A DNA stretch of 64,000 nucleotides from Adlercreutzia mucosicola DSM 19490 (GTDB lineage: Bacteria; Actinomycetota; Coriobacteriia; Coriobacteriales; Eggerthellaceae): positions 1-64,000 of the forward strand of contig NZ_AUGK01000014.1 of assembly GCF_000422625.1 (NCBI RefSeq), read 5' to 3'. Below the pieces are notes generated by a model. It made no database searches and had not been told where the DNA came from. It worked only from the letters and a program-made list of their open reading frames with translations. Shown here one piece after another: positions 48,226 through 58,034 of this stretch. Positions within the stretch are counted from its first letter, which is position 1, and every line of letters begins with the position of its first letter. A program made the position numbers and the translations under genes.

Positions 48226-48337
48226 GGGGGTCTCCTTTCGAAGAGACGGGCCGATGCGCGCCCCTACGGGGCCCGCGCGCTTTCACCGCTTCATCCTACA
48301 CTATTGGGCCCGAGCCGCCCGCCACAGCGAGGGAAGT

Positions 48338-49306
48338 TTACAGCCCTGTGAAGTCGAAGGCGGGGATGAAGCTCTCCTCGGCCGCACCGCCCTCCTGCCA
48401 GAAGTAGTCCGACACCCCCAGCTCGTCAGCGAAGTCCAGCAGCGCCTCGTACTCCTCGTCGGGCACCGTGTTGCCCAGCTCGGGGCATGCCGCCAGCGCC
48501 GAGGCGGCCCGGGCGCTGCCCGCTTCGGCCTCGCGGGCGAGCACCGGCGTGTACTGGTTCATGAGCGAGAGGCGGACGGCGTCGCCGAAGCGCTCGTGCA
48601 GAAGGCGCACCACGGCCTTCGAGTTCTCTAGCGCCCCGGGCAGCATCAGATGGCGCACCACCACACCGCCGATCAGACGCTCCTGGCCGCGGTACTCGTC
48701 GTAGGCGCAGGGCCCCACCGCCCGCACCATGGCTTCAAGGGCAGCCAGGGCCACCTCGGGGTAATCCGCTGCCGACGAATAGCGCCGGGCCATATCGCCG
48801 TCGGCGTACTTGAAGTCGGTGAGATAGGCGTCCACGCACCCCGCGTTCGCCTCCACGGCGGCCACGGTCTCGTACCCGCTCGTGTTCCACAGCACCGGCA
48901 GACGCATCCCCGTCGCCCGCGCGAGTCCCACCGCCGCGCGAATCTGCGGCGCGTAGTGCGTGGGCGTCACGCAGTTGATGTTCAGGGCGCCCGCCGCCTC
49001 CAACTCCCCCATGATGGCGGCCAGCCGATCGACGGTGATCTCGCGCCCCACCTCCCCGTGGGCGATGCCGTAGTTCTGGCAGTACACGCAGCCCAGCGGG
49101 CAGTGAGCGAAGAAGATCGTACCGCTGCCGTCCTCGCCGGAAATCGGCGGCTCCTCCCAGAAGTGCAGGGCCGCCCGCGATACCAGCAGGCGCCCGTCGG
49201 CCCCGCACGCCCCGCGCTTGCCCGCCGCCCGATCCGCCCCGCAGGCGCGGGGGCACTCACGGCAGTCGCGCGGCAGAAGGCGAGCGGCCGAATTCAATTC
49301 TTGCAT
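48338..49306 (-). CDS. PflX-like radical SAM protein (COG1313 type)
   Basis: 322 residues. An N-terminal Cys cluster CRECPRACG..RGACG is followed by HFWEEPPISGEDGSGTIFF and the radical SAM motif CPLGCVYCQNYGI. CVTPTHYAPQIR and YLTDFKYAD, then RHLMLPG match the COG1313 family related to pyruvate formate-lyase activases. Its target is unknown; no glycyl radical enzyme gene is nearby. Confidence 0.88.
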   Translation of the reverse strand: MQELNSAARLLPRDCRECPRACGADRAAGKRGACGADGRLLVSRAALHFWEEPPISGEDGSGTIFFAHCPLGCVYCQNYGIAHGEVGREITVDRLAAIMGELEAAGALNINCVTPTHYAPQIRAAVGLARATGMRLPVLWNTSGYETVAAVEANAGCVDAYLTDFKYADGDMARRYSSAADYPEVALAALEAMVRAVGPCAYDEYRGQERLIGGVVVRHLMLPGALENSKAVVRLLHERFGDAVRLSLMNQYTPVLAREAEAGSARAASALAACPELGNTVPDEEYEALLDFADELGVSDYFWQEGGAAEESFIPAFDFTGL

Positions 49307-49651
49307 CCCAAACCCCCCGATTTGCGCAACAAACGCCGCAATGTAGACATCTGCCCCTTCCTTTTACTGCCTTTCGGATCAATCACGTCGTGACTGGGCA
49401 CTGTAGCACCTGATCACGGTTTGCCGAAGAAAACTTTTTACCTGACCCTTCGAGCGAAGGAGTCTACCTACCGAAGTTTACTGCGCAAAACGACGACTTA
49501 ACGATGCGGACAGCCGAATCAAGGCACCCCACCTGCCCACCGCTCGCCTCTCCGCAGCAAGCGGCAGGGCCGGGCGCTTCCGCCGAGCGAGAGTCATCGG
49601 AAAGCGAGGGGGCGGGCCATCCCGCGCCTCGCCAGGGCGCACGGTGCAGAA
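49307..49651. other. 345-base gap without a supported gene
   Basis: Between the PflX-like gene and the dehydrogenase-like gene. It holds an AT-richer stretch (49400 to 49500) and a small palindrome CCTTCG-AG-CGAAGG near 49456. I see no coding frame with a ribosome site and no clear promoter or terminator. Confidence 0.6.
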
Positions 49652-50617
49652 TTAGTTGGACGAGTAGTCGAACCCATCGTAGTCGGCGCCGTCGTTCCAG
49701 TCGTCATCGTCGTCGAAGCGATCCCAGTCCTCGTCGTCATCGTCGTGATGATGGTCATGGCCGTAGGCCTGCTCGGCACGGGTCCAATCGAGCCCCGCCT
49801 CGGCGCCGGCGGCCTCGTCACGGTACACCAGCGACAACGCCGCCGGGGCCATATCGGCGCCGCCGATCACGGCCAGAAGCTCCAACAGGTGCATGGTGGC
49901 CTCGGCCTGGGGCAGGATGATCTCGGCATCGTCGGCCGCCATCAGGGCCGCCGACAGCTCGGCCAAAAGCATCTCCACGGTATAGCCACCGGCGAAGCGC
50001 TTCTGGCGCACCGCCTGCACCACCGGGTCGGTGCTCACGGGACTGAACAGCGGAATCTGGTCGGCATCTAGGGCGCCCACCGTGCGGGCCGCCGCGTCGT
50101 CTAGGGCCAGCGCCTCGATGGACGAGGCGAGGTTTGCCGCCAGGGGCAGCGTATGGATGTTGCGCAGCAGCTGCGCGCGTCCCGGCGCTCCCACTTCCAC
50201 CACTTCGCCGAACAGGGCGTCCAGAAGCGCGCGCACCTCGGGGGCAATCTCGCTCTCGGAGGCCACCGGCCCCAGCAGGTTGTCGCGCCCGAAGGCATCG
50301 GCGGCCACCAGCGAGCGCACGGTCAGCGGCGCCTCCACCATGATCAGGTCGTTCACGCAGGCCACGGCGTTCACCTCGCGGGCGAAGTTCGGCGTGGCCG
50401 CCGACAGATCCACGAGCACCGTGCCCGGGGCCACCGTGGTCACCAGGCCCTCGGTGCCGAAGTAGGCGTCTTCCAGCACGCTTTGGGACACACAGAACGT
50501 GAGCACGTAGTGGGCCGAGGCCACATCTTCCACGCGGGAGAACCCGGCCTCGGTCAGGCGCGGCTGAACCGCTTCGATGAAACCGGGCACGCCCACATAG
50601 GCATACAGCTTCGCCAT
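49652..50617 (-). CDS. 3-hydroxyisobutyrate dehydrogenase-like protein with His/Asp-rich tail
   Basis: 321 residues. The fold order follows the beta-hydroxyacid dehydrogenases (VLVDLSAATPN, VEAPLTV segments), but the N-terminal Rossmann loop is degenerate (YVGVPGFIEAV). The conserved lysine in the G..G....K motif seems to be Arg (GAPGRAQLLRN). The last 35 residues are an Asp/His tail (DHHHDDDDED). It may be a non-catalytic or altered enzyme. It lies two bases from a DegV gene, probably in one operon. Confidence 0.7.
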   Translation of the reverse strand: MAKLYAYVGVPGFIEAVQPRLTEAGFSRVEDVASAHYVLTFCVSQSVLEDAYFGTEGLVTTVAPGTVLVDLSAATPNFAREVNAVACVNDLIMVEAPLTVRSLVAADAFGRDNLLGPVASESEIAPEVRALLDALFGEVVEVGAPGRAQLLRNIHTLPLAANLASSIEALALDDAAARTVGALDADQIPLFSPVSTDPVVQAVRQKRFAGGYTVEMLLAELSAALMAADDAEIILPQAEATMHLLELLAVIGGADMAPAALSLVYRDEAAGAEAGLDWTRAEQAYGHDHHHDDDDEDWDRFDDDDDWNDGADYDGFDYSSN

Positions 50618-50619
50618 GG

Positions 50620-51546
50620 TTACTTCTCCCCTTTCACCTTGCGGGCGATACGATCGGCCACCGACACGTTGTCGCGCTTATCGGAGCCCCAGAACACCAC
50701 GGCCAGCATCTCGGGGCCCACATGGCTGCCGATCACCGGGCCGATGCTGCACGTCAGCACGAGCAGGTTCGGATCCTCCTTCATGAGCAGGTCCTTCAGG
50801 CGGCCGGCGTCCTTCGGGCAATCGGCGTGACCGATGATCGCCATATGGCTCGGCCCCGAACCGTCGACGTTTCTCTTGTAGTAGTCCACCAGCTGCTTAA
50901 TGCCCTTCTTGCGGCCGCGGGCCACGCCCGTCAGGGCCAGCTTGCCGTCCTCGCCGATCACCAGCAGAGGCTTCACGTCTAAAGCCGCGCCGGCCACAGC
51001 CACCGAGGCCGGGATGCGGCCGCCCCGGCGCAGAGCGCCCAGATCATCCACCATGAACTCCTCGTTCACGAAGCAGCGCGCCTCCTCGGCCCAGGCGGCC
51101 AGCTCGGAAGCGGTCATGCCCTTCTCGTGCTGGATGAGGGCCTCGTAGATGAGCAGGCCCTCGGCCACCGAGGCCAGGCGCGTGTCCACCAGATGCAGCT
51201 CGAAGTCGGGATATTCGGCACGCACCTGCTCGGCCACCACGCAGGCGGCGTCGTAGGTGGCCGACAGACCGCTGGAGAACGCCAGGTACACGCAGGGCTC
51301 GCCCGAACGGGCCGCTGCCGTGAACGTGTCGGTCAGCGTCTGCAGCGTCACCTGGGCCGTGCTGGGCTCGGCGCCCTTGCGCATGGCGCCGTAGAACGCC
51401 TCGACCGTCGTGGTCTGGAACAGGTCGTCCTCGAAGGTGCCCCCGTCCATGATGTAGGGGAACTTCATCAGCGTGACCCCCTCGCGCTTCACCACGTCGG
51501 CGGGCAGATCACAGCACGAGTCGATGATCAGATGACAGTTGGCCAT
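50620..51546 (-). CDS. DegV-family fatty-acid-binding protein, second copy
   Basis: 308 residues. IIDSCCDLPADVV at the start, AFSSGLSATYDAA and VDTRLASVAEG in the middle, and GALRRGGRIP then CSIGPVIGSHVGPEML show the DegV fold and acyl pocket. It is diverged from the copy at 47323. It is probably co-transcribed with the dehydrogenase-like gene downstream. Confidence 0.9.
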   Translation of the reverse strand: MANCHLIIDSCCDLPADVVKREGVTLMKFPYIMDGGTFEDDLFQTTTVEAFYGAMRKGAEPSTAQVTLQTLTDTFTAAARSGEPCVYLAFSSGLSATYDAACVVAEQVRAEYPDFELHLVDTRLASVAEGLLIYEALIQHEKGMTASELAAWAEEARCFVNEEFMVDDLGALRRGGRIPASVAVAGAALDVKPLLVIGEDGKLALTGVARGRKKGIKQLVDYYKRNVDGSGPSHMAIIGHADCPKDAGRLKDLLMKEDPNLLVLTCSIGPVIGSHVGPEMLAVVFWGSDKRDNVSVADRIARKVKGEK

Positions 51547-51618
51547 AGCGACCCCTTCCTGCCGGCCTCTGCAAAGACCGGCTTCTTTTGCAAACGCTCC
51601 GCGCGGGCGAAGCGTCCG

Positions 51619-53073
51619 TTACACGATATGGCGCAGCTCCGCCACCAGGGCGCGGCGGCGCTCGTTCAGCCCCAGCTCCAACCCGACGGGATAGGTGTGG
51701 GGGTTCAGCATGCGCAGCTGGCTCTCGTCCAGCGTTTCCAGCCCCGCCAGGGCGCGCTCGCGCGCGGACATCGCCGAGCGCTCCTCGCGTGACAGCGCCA
51801 CCTGGCCGCCACGGGCCAAGGGCGCCAGCAGCGTCTCGAAGCGCTTGCCCGCCAGGCGCTTCTGACGCAGATCGTCCAGCGGGTCCACGATGATCTGGCG
51901 ATCGTCCACCGGGCGCGTGACGTCGAACACCATGTCGCCGGCGATGATGCCGTTGTCCAGGTAGTAGCGGCGCGCATCCAGCACGCCGGGCGTAGTCAGC
52001 TTCGCCACCGACTCGGAGATCTTCAGGCGGCTCGTCCACGGGGCGTCCTTGTCGGGCCGCACCGCCGCCAGCTTGTACACGCCGCCCAGGGTGGGCTGGT
52101 CATAAGCACTCGCCAGCTTGGTGCCCACACCGAAGGACATCACGTCGGCTCCCTCGCCCAAGATGGAGTCGATGGTGAACTCGTCCAAATCGTTGGACAG
52201 CACGATGCCGCAGTCCTCAAGGCCCGCCGCGTCCAGCATCTGGCGCGCCGTCTTCGACAGCCACGACAGGTCGCCCGAGTCGATGCGGATGCCGGCCAAC
52301 CGCTCGCCGCGCTCGCGCATCTCCAGCCCCACGGTGATGGCGTTTCGGATGCCCTGTTCCACGTCGTAGGTGTCCACCAGCAGCACGCAGTTCTTGGGGA
52401 AGATGCGCGCATACTCGCGAAACGCCGTCAGCTCGTCGGAAAACGACATCACCCAGGAATGGGCATGGGTGCCCGATACGGGAATGTCGAACAGGCGGCC
52501 GGCCAGCACGTCGGAGGTGGAGGCGCAGCCGCCCACGACCGCCGCCCGGCTCGCCCACACGCCGCCCAGTCCCTGGGCACGGCGCAGGCCGAACTCGGCC
52601 ACGGGGCGCCCGGCGGCGGAACGCACCACGCGAGCGGCCTTGGTGGCGATGAGCGTTTGGAAGTTCACCATGTTCAGCAGAGCCGTCTCGATGAGCTGGC
52701 ACTGCATGATGGGGCCGGTGACCCGCACGATGGGCTCGTGGGGAAACACGATGGTTCCCTCGAGCACCGCGTCGATGTCCACGGTCAGGCGCAGATCGCG
52801 CAGATACTCCAGGAAGTCGGGGTTGAACAGAGGGCCGCCGCCCGGAGCATCCAGGGAAGCCAGGTACGCGACGTCCTCGTCGGAAAAGCGGTACTGCTCC
52901 ACCAGATCGGCCAGCTGGGCCATGCCGCATGCCACCGCATAGCCCCCCTTGAACGGGTAGTCGCGGAAGTACATGTTGAAGCAGGCCTGCTCGCCGACCT
53001 TGCCCGCGTCCCAATAGCCCTGGGCCATGGTCAGTTGGTACAGATCGGTCAGAAGCGCGTAATCTACCTTCAT
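51619..53073 (-). CDS. pncB: Nicotinate phosphoribosyltransferase
   Basis: 484 residues, family length. Opens LLTDLYQLTMAQGYW; contains EFGLRRAQG, the phosphorylated-His region SGTHAHSWVMSF, IRIDSGDLSWLS and VLSNDLDEFTI, then GVGTKLASAYDQP. It makes nicotinate mononucleotide in NAD salvage. Its start is directly after the ricT stop (TAAATG). Confidence 0.95.
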   Translation of the reverse strand: MKVDYALLTDLYQLTMAQGYWDAGKVGEQACFNMYFRDYPFKGGYAVACGMAQLADLVEQYRFSDEDVAYLASLDAPGGGPLFNPDFLEYLRDLRLTVDIDAVLEGTIVFPHEPIVRVTGPIMQCQLIETALLNMVNFQTLIATKAARVVRSAAGRPVAEFGLRRAQGLGGVWASRAAVVGGCASTSDVLAGRLFDIPVSGTHAHSWVMSFSDELTAFREYARIFPKNCVLLVDTYDVEQGIRNAITVGLEMRERGERLAGIRIDSGDLSWLSKTARQMLDAAGLEDCGIVLSNDLDEFTIDSILGEGADVMSFGVGTKLASAYDQPTLGGVYKLAAVRPDKDAPWTSRLKISESVAKLTTPGVLDARRYYLDNGIIAGDMVFDVTRPVDDRQIIVDPLDDLRQKRLAGKRFETLLAPLARGGQVALSREERSAMSARERALAGLETLDESQLRMLNPHTYPVGLELGLNERRRALVAELRHIV

Positions 53074-54630
53074 TTACTGGACACCTCCCGCACCTTCGCC
53101 CCCGCGGGGCGCGCCTTCGCCGCCCTTGTTCGAGCGCCGGCGCCGACGGCGGCGGGGCTTGGAAACGCCCGACCCCTGCCCCTCGCCGGCGGCACGCTCG
53201 CCGCCGCGCGGGGCGCTCGCGCGCTGGCCGCCCTCGCCGGCCTGGCGCAGACCCGACGACTTCTGGCCGGGGCGCACCGATCCGCGCTGCTTGGCGCCGG
53301 AGCCGTTGGAGCTGCCATTGCCGCCGGCAGCTCCGCCCTTGGGCCCGCGCCCCGTCGCGCCCGTGCTGCCGCGGTTCGCGCCATCGCCGCCCTTCGAGCG
53401 CTGGCGGCTGCGACGCGGCTTGGCCGCCGCGCCCTCCTTGCCCGCAGCGCCCTTGTCCGCCGGGGCCGCCTCGTCCCGCGAGGTGGACACGCGCTCCAAG
53501 CCGTGCCCGTCGTCGCCGGCAGCCAGCTTCGTGGAGCGGCGGCGCTTGCGCGGGGCCGCCGGGGCCGGGGCCGCCTGCTCGCCGCGGCCGCCCCCGCGGC
53601 GGCTCCGGCTGCGCTCCGACGAGCCGCCCTTGCCCGCACGGCGGCCCTCCCCCGCCTTGCGGGCGGTGCCGGTGTGGCGCACCTTCGCGCCCTCGGCCAG
53701 CTTGTCCGAGCCGGTGAACTGGCTTGTGGAGAAGATAAGCGACTCGCCGCCGGCGGTGCCGTGATCGGTGGTGGCCCGTTCCCAGGCCTCCTCGCCCACG
53801 GTGTTGGGGCGCGCCGTGCCCTCGGGAGCGGGATCGAAATCGGCCAGGGGCACCTTCACGGGCTTCTCGCCCTCCACTTTCAGCGACACGATCTCGCGGG
53901 GCACGTCATGATCGACCACCTTGGCCGGGCCGGCCGGCGTTTGCACCGTGCCGTTCAGCTTGGGGGCGCGGCCCTTGAAGTCCTTGTAGGCGTCGAACTC
54001 GTAGCGCAGACAGCACATGAGGCGCCCGCACAGCCCCGAGATCTTCTGAGGGTTCAGCGAGAGCCCCTGCTCCTTGGCCATGCGGATGGACACGGGGCAG
54101 AACTCGCCGCCGAGGCGCTTGCAGCACAGCTCCTGGCCGCAGTGGCCCACGCCGCCCACCATGCGGGCCTCGTCGCGCACGCCGATCTGGCGCATATCGA
54201 TACGCACATGAAAGCGGCTGGCCAGCTTGCGCACCAGCTCGCGAAAATCGATGCGCTCCTCGGCCTCGAAGTAGAACACGGCCTTGTCGCCGTCCAGCAG
54301 GAACTCCACCGACACCGGGTGCATGTCCTCGTGGGCCTCCCGGGCCATCTCCTTGAAGATGGGCAGGGCCTCGCGGGACTTCTCCTCCATCTCGGCGGCG
54401 CGCTGCACATCCTCTTCCGTGGCCACGCGCTCCACCGGGCGCAGGGCGCTCTTCAAGGCGCGCACCTGGTCCTCGCCCACCTCGATCACCTCGCTGGCGG
54501 CAATGCCGAACTCGGTGCCGCGGGCGGTGCGCACCACTACGGGGTCGTCCTTTCGAATCTCCAAGTCGCCGGGATCGAACCACAGCGTCTTGGGGTTGAA
54601 GGTTAAGTTAATCGGTGCTACCCGAACCAT
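53074..54630 (-). CDS. ricT: RicT/PSP1-domain protein with long basic tail
   Basis: 518 residues. The first 280 form the PSP1/YaaT core: FDPGDLEIRKDDPVVV, RGTEFGIA, and two Cys motifs, CGQELCCKRLGGEFC and CGRLMCCLRYE. In Bacillus RicT joins RicA and RicF in an Fe-S complex that controls RNase Y. The last 200 residues are a disordered Gly/Arg/Ser-rich tail (RRRRRRSNKGG), probably RNA-binding and unusual for the family. It overlaps holB by 23 bases. Confidence 0.9.
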   Translation of the reverse strand: MVRVAPINLTFNPKTLWFDPGDLEIRKDDPVVVRTARGTEFGIAASEVIEVGEDQVRALKSALRPVERVATEEDVQRAAEMEEKSREALPIFKEMAREAHEDMHPVSVEFLLDGDKAVFYFEAEERIDFRELVRKLASRFHVRIDMRQIGVRDEARMVGGVGHCGQELCCKRLGGEFCPVSIRMAKEQGLSLNPQKISGLCGRLMCCLRYEFDAYKDFKGRAPKLNGTVQTPAGPAKVVDHDVPREIVSLKVEGEKPVKVPLADFDPAPEGTARPNTVGEEAWERATTDHGTAGGESLIFSTSQFTGSDKLAEGAKVRHTGTARKAGEGRRAGKGGSSERSRSRRGGGRGEQAAPAPAAPRKRRRSTKLAAGDDGHGLERVSTSRDEAAPADKGAAGKEGAAAKPRRSRQRSKGGDGANRGSTGATGRGPKGGAAGGNGSSNGSGAKQRGSVRPGQKSSGLRQAGEGGQRASAPRGGERAAGEGQGSGVSKPRRRRRRRSNKGGEGAPRGGEGAGGVQ

Positions 54631-55765
54631 GTAAAACCTCTCTTACGTCGAACAGCAACGCATCGATGCACGTTTCTGGGGATACATTATAGGCAAGGGC
54701 CTGCTCGCACTCGTCCACCTTGGACACCGCCCGGGACAGACGGCCCGCATCGGCCTTCGAGAACCGCGCCGTCAGCACGTCGAGCGCGTCGCGGTTGATC
54801 ACGAGCTCGGGCGTGCCCACGGCCACCATGAGCCCGTCGCGCAGCCACGAGCGCACGAGCGAGGTGGTCTGGCGCAGGTATTCCGTGGTCTTCGCCGACA
54901 GCTGACGCTTGTTGCGCGCCTCGATCTGACGGATGGCCGACTTCGCCAGAAAGTCGGCGTTCTCGGCCAGCTCGGCCTCCTGGGAGGCGCGCACCGCGTC
55001 CAGCGGCGCCTTGGAGGCCTCCACAATACCCCGGGCCATCTCGATCACATCCCAATCATCGGCGCAGTTCAGCCGCGCCAAGGCCTCGAACAGCCGAGTG
55101 CGGAAGGCCAAACGCTCGTTGCCCGGTGCCTGGAGGAAGGCCACGGCCCCGGTGATGGAGCCGCCGCAAGCCTCGATGGCCACCCGGGCCGCCTCGGGGC
55201 GCACGCCCGTGTTCTGGGCCACGATGCCGGCGGCCTCGGAGGCGGGAATGTGCCGGAAGGGCACCACCTGGCAGCGCGAGACGATGGTGGGCAGCACCGC
55301 CGCCCGGGTGCGGGCAAGCAGGATGAGCACCACGTCGTCGGCCGGCTCCTCCAAAGTCTTCAGGAAGGCGTTGGCGGCGCTGGCGCCCAGCTGGTCCACC
55401 CGATCGAGGATGTAGATCTTGCGGTCGGCCTGGATGGGGGCCATGGAGGTGTCGGCCACGATCTCGCGCACCTGCTCCACCAGATAGCCGTTAGCGCCCC
55501 CGGGGGCGAAGTAGCGCACGTCGGGATGCTTGCGGCGCATCACCTTATCGCAGCGGTTGCAGTCGCCGCACATGCCGCCGCGCGGCCCGCGGGGGCCCTT
55601 GGGGCACAGAAGCGCCTGGGCGAGCGCGTAGGCGGCCATGGTCTTGTTGGAGCCGGCCGGCCCCACGAACAGGTAGGCCTGGGTCACGCGCTCGGCGACG
55701 ACCGAGGCGCGCAAAAACTCGCGCACCTTCGGCTGGCCCAGGATGTTCTCGAAGGCGTCAGCCAC
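54608..55765 (-). CDS. holB: DNA polymerase III delta' subunit
   Basis: 385 residues from a GTG at 55765 after AAGGGGG. Order: FENILGQPKVREFL, a P-loop GPAGSNKT with an unusual Asn, zinc-binding CGDCNRCDKV, LDRVDQLGASAANAFLKTLEEP, and PTIVSRCQVVPF with the SRC sensor. It is part of the clamp loader. It overlaps the tmk stop by eight bases. Confidence 0.92.
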   Translation of the reverse strand: MADAFENILGQPKVREFLRASVVAERVTQAYLFVGPAGSNKTMAAYALAQALLCPKGPRGPRGGMCGDCNRCDKVMRRKHPDVRYFAPGGANGYLVEQVREIVADTSMAPIQADRKIYILDRVDQLGASAANAFLKTLEEPADDVVLILLARTRAAVLPTIVSRCQVVPFRHIPASEAAGIVAQNTGVRPEAARVAIEACGGSITGAVAFLQAPGNERLAFRTRLFEALARLNCADDWDVIEMARGIVEASKAPLDAVRASQEAELAENADFLAKSAIRQIEARNKRQLSAKTTEYLRQTTSLVRSWLRDGLMVAVGTPELVINRDALDVLTARFSKADAGRLSRAVSKVDECEQALAYNVSPETCIDALLFDVREVLHGSGSTD

Positions 55766-56630
55766 GGTTGTCCCCCTTCTCGGCCCGCGGGTGCCCCTCG
55801 GCGCCCTTCTTGGCCGCGCCCCCGCGGCGGCGCTTGCCCCCGCGACGGCGGCCGCGGCCCTTCTTGCGCTGCTCGGCCGCCCGCTGCTCGGCGGCGCGCT
55901 CGCGGCGCTTCTCCACCATAACTGCGTCCACCACCCGCACAAGCGCGGCCTCATCGGCATCCAGGGCCTCGCCGGCCTCGGGCAGCACCGATGCCAGCGC
56001 GGCCAGAACGGCGCGGAAGGTGTCGATGCGCTGCTGGTGCGAGGCCACGGTGCGCACGCGCTCGGGCTCGGCGGCGGCCAGCGCGGCGAAGCCGGCGGCC
56101 ACGCGCCGGTGGAAGGCGGCCCCCGCCCGTTCCAGCCGGTCGGCATCGGATCTGCGGCCCATGCGCGAGCGCACGGCCTCCTCGGGCGCCACGAGCAAGA
56201 TGGTGGCGTCGGGTGCCAGGCCGTCGCAAGCGAAGCGGTTGGCCGCCTCGATGAAGGCGCCGTCCAGCCCGCGCCCGGCTCCCTGGTAGGCCACCGTGGA
56301 ATCGAAGAAGCGGTCGCACAGCACCACAGTGCCCCGGTCGAGCGCCGGCTTGATCACCTCGTCGACGATCTGGGCCCGGGCCGCCTCGTAGATGAGCAGC
56401 TCGGCGCGATCGCTCATGGCACCGTGGGCCGGATCCAGCACCACATGGCGCAGAGCCTCGCCCACAGCGGTGCCCCCGGGCTCGCGCAGGCACAGCACCG
56501 CGCGGCCCCGCTCTTCCAGAAGCCGGGCCAGAAAGCGGATCTGGGTGGACTTGCCCGCCCCATCGCCCCCTTCGAAGGTGATGAGCACGCCGCGCGCGCC
56601 GCCGCGCCTCTCTGCCATGGTGTCAGTCAC
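55758..56630 (-). CDS. tmk: Thymidylate kinase with basic C-terminal extension
   Basis: 290 residues. P-loop FEGGDGAGKST, LREPGGTAVGE, and DRFFDSTVAYQG are the dTMP kinase motifs. The normal domain ends near residue 225; a highly basic tail follows (KKGRGRRRGGKRRRGG). The tail is not needed for catalysis and may bind nucleic acid. Standard tmk-holB-ricT order. Confidence 0.93.
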   Translation of the reverse strand: MTDTMAERRGGARGVLITFEGGDGAGKSTQIRFLARLLEERGRAVLCLREPGGTAVGEALRHVVLDPAHGAMSDRAELLIYEAARAQIVDEVIKPALDRGTVVLCDRFFDSTVAYQGAGRGLDGAFIEAANRFACDGLAPDATILLVAPEEAVRSRMGRRSDADRLERAGAAFHRRVAAGFAALAAAEPERVRTVASHQQRIDTFRAVLAALASVLPEAGEALDADEAALVRVVDAVMVEKRRERAAEQRAAEQRKKGRGRRRGGKRRRGGAAKKGAEGHPRAEKGDNRG

Positions 56631-56633
56631 AAC

Positions 56634-57806
56634 CTAGGCGTTCCCGCAGCCGGCGTCTACGGCGCTCTCGCGCACGGCGGCGGCCACGGCATCGGCCGCG
56701 CGCGGATCGAAGGGGTCGGGCATGATGAAGTCCTCGCGCAGCTCCTCGTCGGACACCAGCTCGGCCAGGGCGCGGGCCGCAGCCAGCTTCATGGGCTCGG
56801 TAATGCGCTCGGCGCGGGCCTGCAGGGCCCCCTTGAAGATACCGGGGAAGGCGATGACGTTGTTCACCTGGTTCGGGAAGTCCGAGCGCCCGGTGCCCAC
56901 GATGCGGGCGCCGGCGGCCTTCGCCTCGTCGGGGAAGATCTCGGGCGTGGGGTTGGCCATGGCGAACACGATGGCGTCGTCGGCCATGGAGGACACCATG
57001 GCGGGAGTGATCGCGCCCGGAGCCGACACGCCGACGACGATATCGGCACCGACCATGGCGTCGGCCAGGGTGCCCTGGGCGTCATCGAGATTCGTCACCG
57101 CGAGCATGGCGCGCTGGGCGTCGTTCATGCCCTCGTAAGCGCTGCTCAGGATGCCGCGGATGTCGCACATGGTGACGTTTTCGAAGCCGTAGCTCAGCAG
57201 CAGCTTGGCGATGGCGATGCCGGCCGACCCGGCGCCGTTGACCACCACGCGGACCGTCTCGGGATCCTTCCCCGTCAGGCGCAGGGCATTGATGATGCCC
57301 GACAGCACCACGATGGCCGTGCCGTGCTGATCGTCGTGGAACACCGGGATGTCCAGGGCGTCGTTCAGGCGCGCCTCGATCTCAAAGCAGCGGGGCGCCG
57401 CGATGTCCTCCAGGTTGATGCCGCCGAAGGCCGGGGCGATGCGGATGACCGTCTCCACGATCTCGTCGGTGTCCTGGGTGTCCAGGCAGAGCGGGAACGC
57501 GTCCACGCCGCCGAACTGCTTGAACAGCACCGCCTTGCCCTCCATGACGGGCATGGCGGCCGCAGGGCCGATGTTGCCCAGGCCCAGCACCGCGCTGCCG
57601 TCGGAGATAACGGCCACGGTGTTGCCCTTGATGGTGTAGTCGTAGGCCGCTTCCGCGTTCTCCGCAATCACCTTGCAGGGCTCGGCCACGCCAGGCGTGT
57701 AGGCCACGGCCAGATCGTGGCGGGTGGCGATGTCCATCTTCGGGTTGAAGGCCAGCTTGCCCTTCCAGGCAGCATGCTGGGCAAGGGCTTCCTCTGCAAT
57801 ATCCAT
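56634..57806 (-). CDS. Malic enzyme (oxaloacetate-decarboxylating, NAD(P)-dependent)
   Basis: 390 residues, the short bacterial form. [10 protein letters not shown] with the catalytic Tyr, [20 protein letters not shown] with the Lys, [11 protein letters not shown], and a nucleotide-binding [11 protein letters not shown] are all present. It converts malate to pyruvate and CO2. It is divergent from the fumarase genes, which make malate, so the two may be regulated together. Confidence 0.93.
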   Translation of the reverse strand: MDIAEEALAQHAAWKGKLAFNPKMDIATRHDLAVAYTPGVAEPCKVIAENAEAAYDYTIKGNTVAVISDGSAVLGLGNIGPAAAMPVMEGKAVLFKQFGGVDAFPLCLDTQDTDEIVETVIRIAPAFGGINLEDIAAPRCFEIEARLNDALDIPVFHDDQHGTAIVVLSGIINALRLTGKDPETVRVVVNGAGSAGIAIAKLLLSYGFENVTMCDIRGILSSAYEGMNDAQRAMLAVTNLDDAQGTLADAMVGADIVVGVSAPGAITPAMVSSMADDAIVFAMANPTPEIFPDEAKAAGARIVGTGRSDFPNQVNNVIAFPGIFKGALQARAERITEPMKLAAARALAELVSDEELREDFIMPDPFDPRAADAVAAAVRESAVDAGCGNA

Positions 57807-58034
57807 AACGGTACGTTCCTTAGAACCATCGGGCGAATAGAGTCGTTAACCTGCTTATTGTACCCCAAGGCGCCCCGATAACCACCGCTGCGCACAAGCT
57901 ACACGCAGACGCCCGGCCCCGAAGGCCGCCCGCCGACGGCCACCGCGGGCGGCCCGCGCCCCGTTTTCGTTGCGGAATGCCCCTCGGAGAAACAACGCGA
58001 AGTGCGCTACACTGATTTCGTCGAAAGGAACGCC

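Noticed and set aside
55743-57881. Plus-strand open frame over tmk and malic enzyme
   Set aside because: Antisense to two well-conserved enzymes; composition typical of shadow frames.
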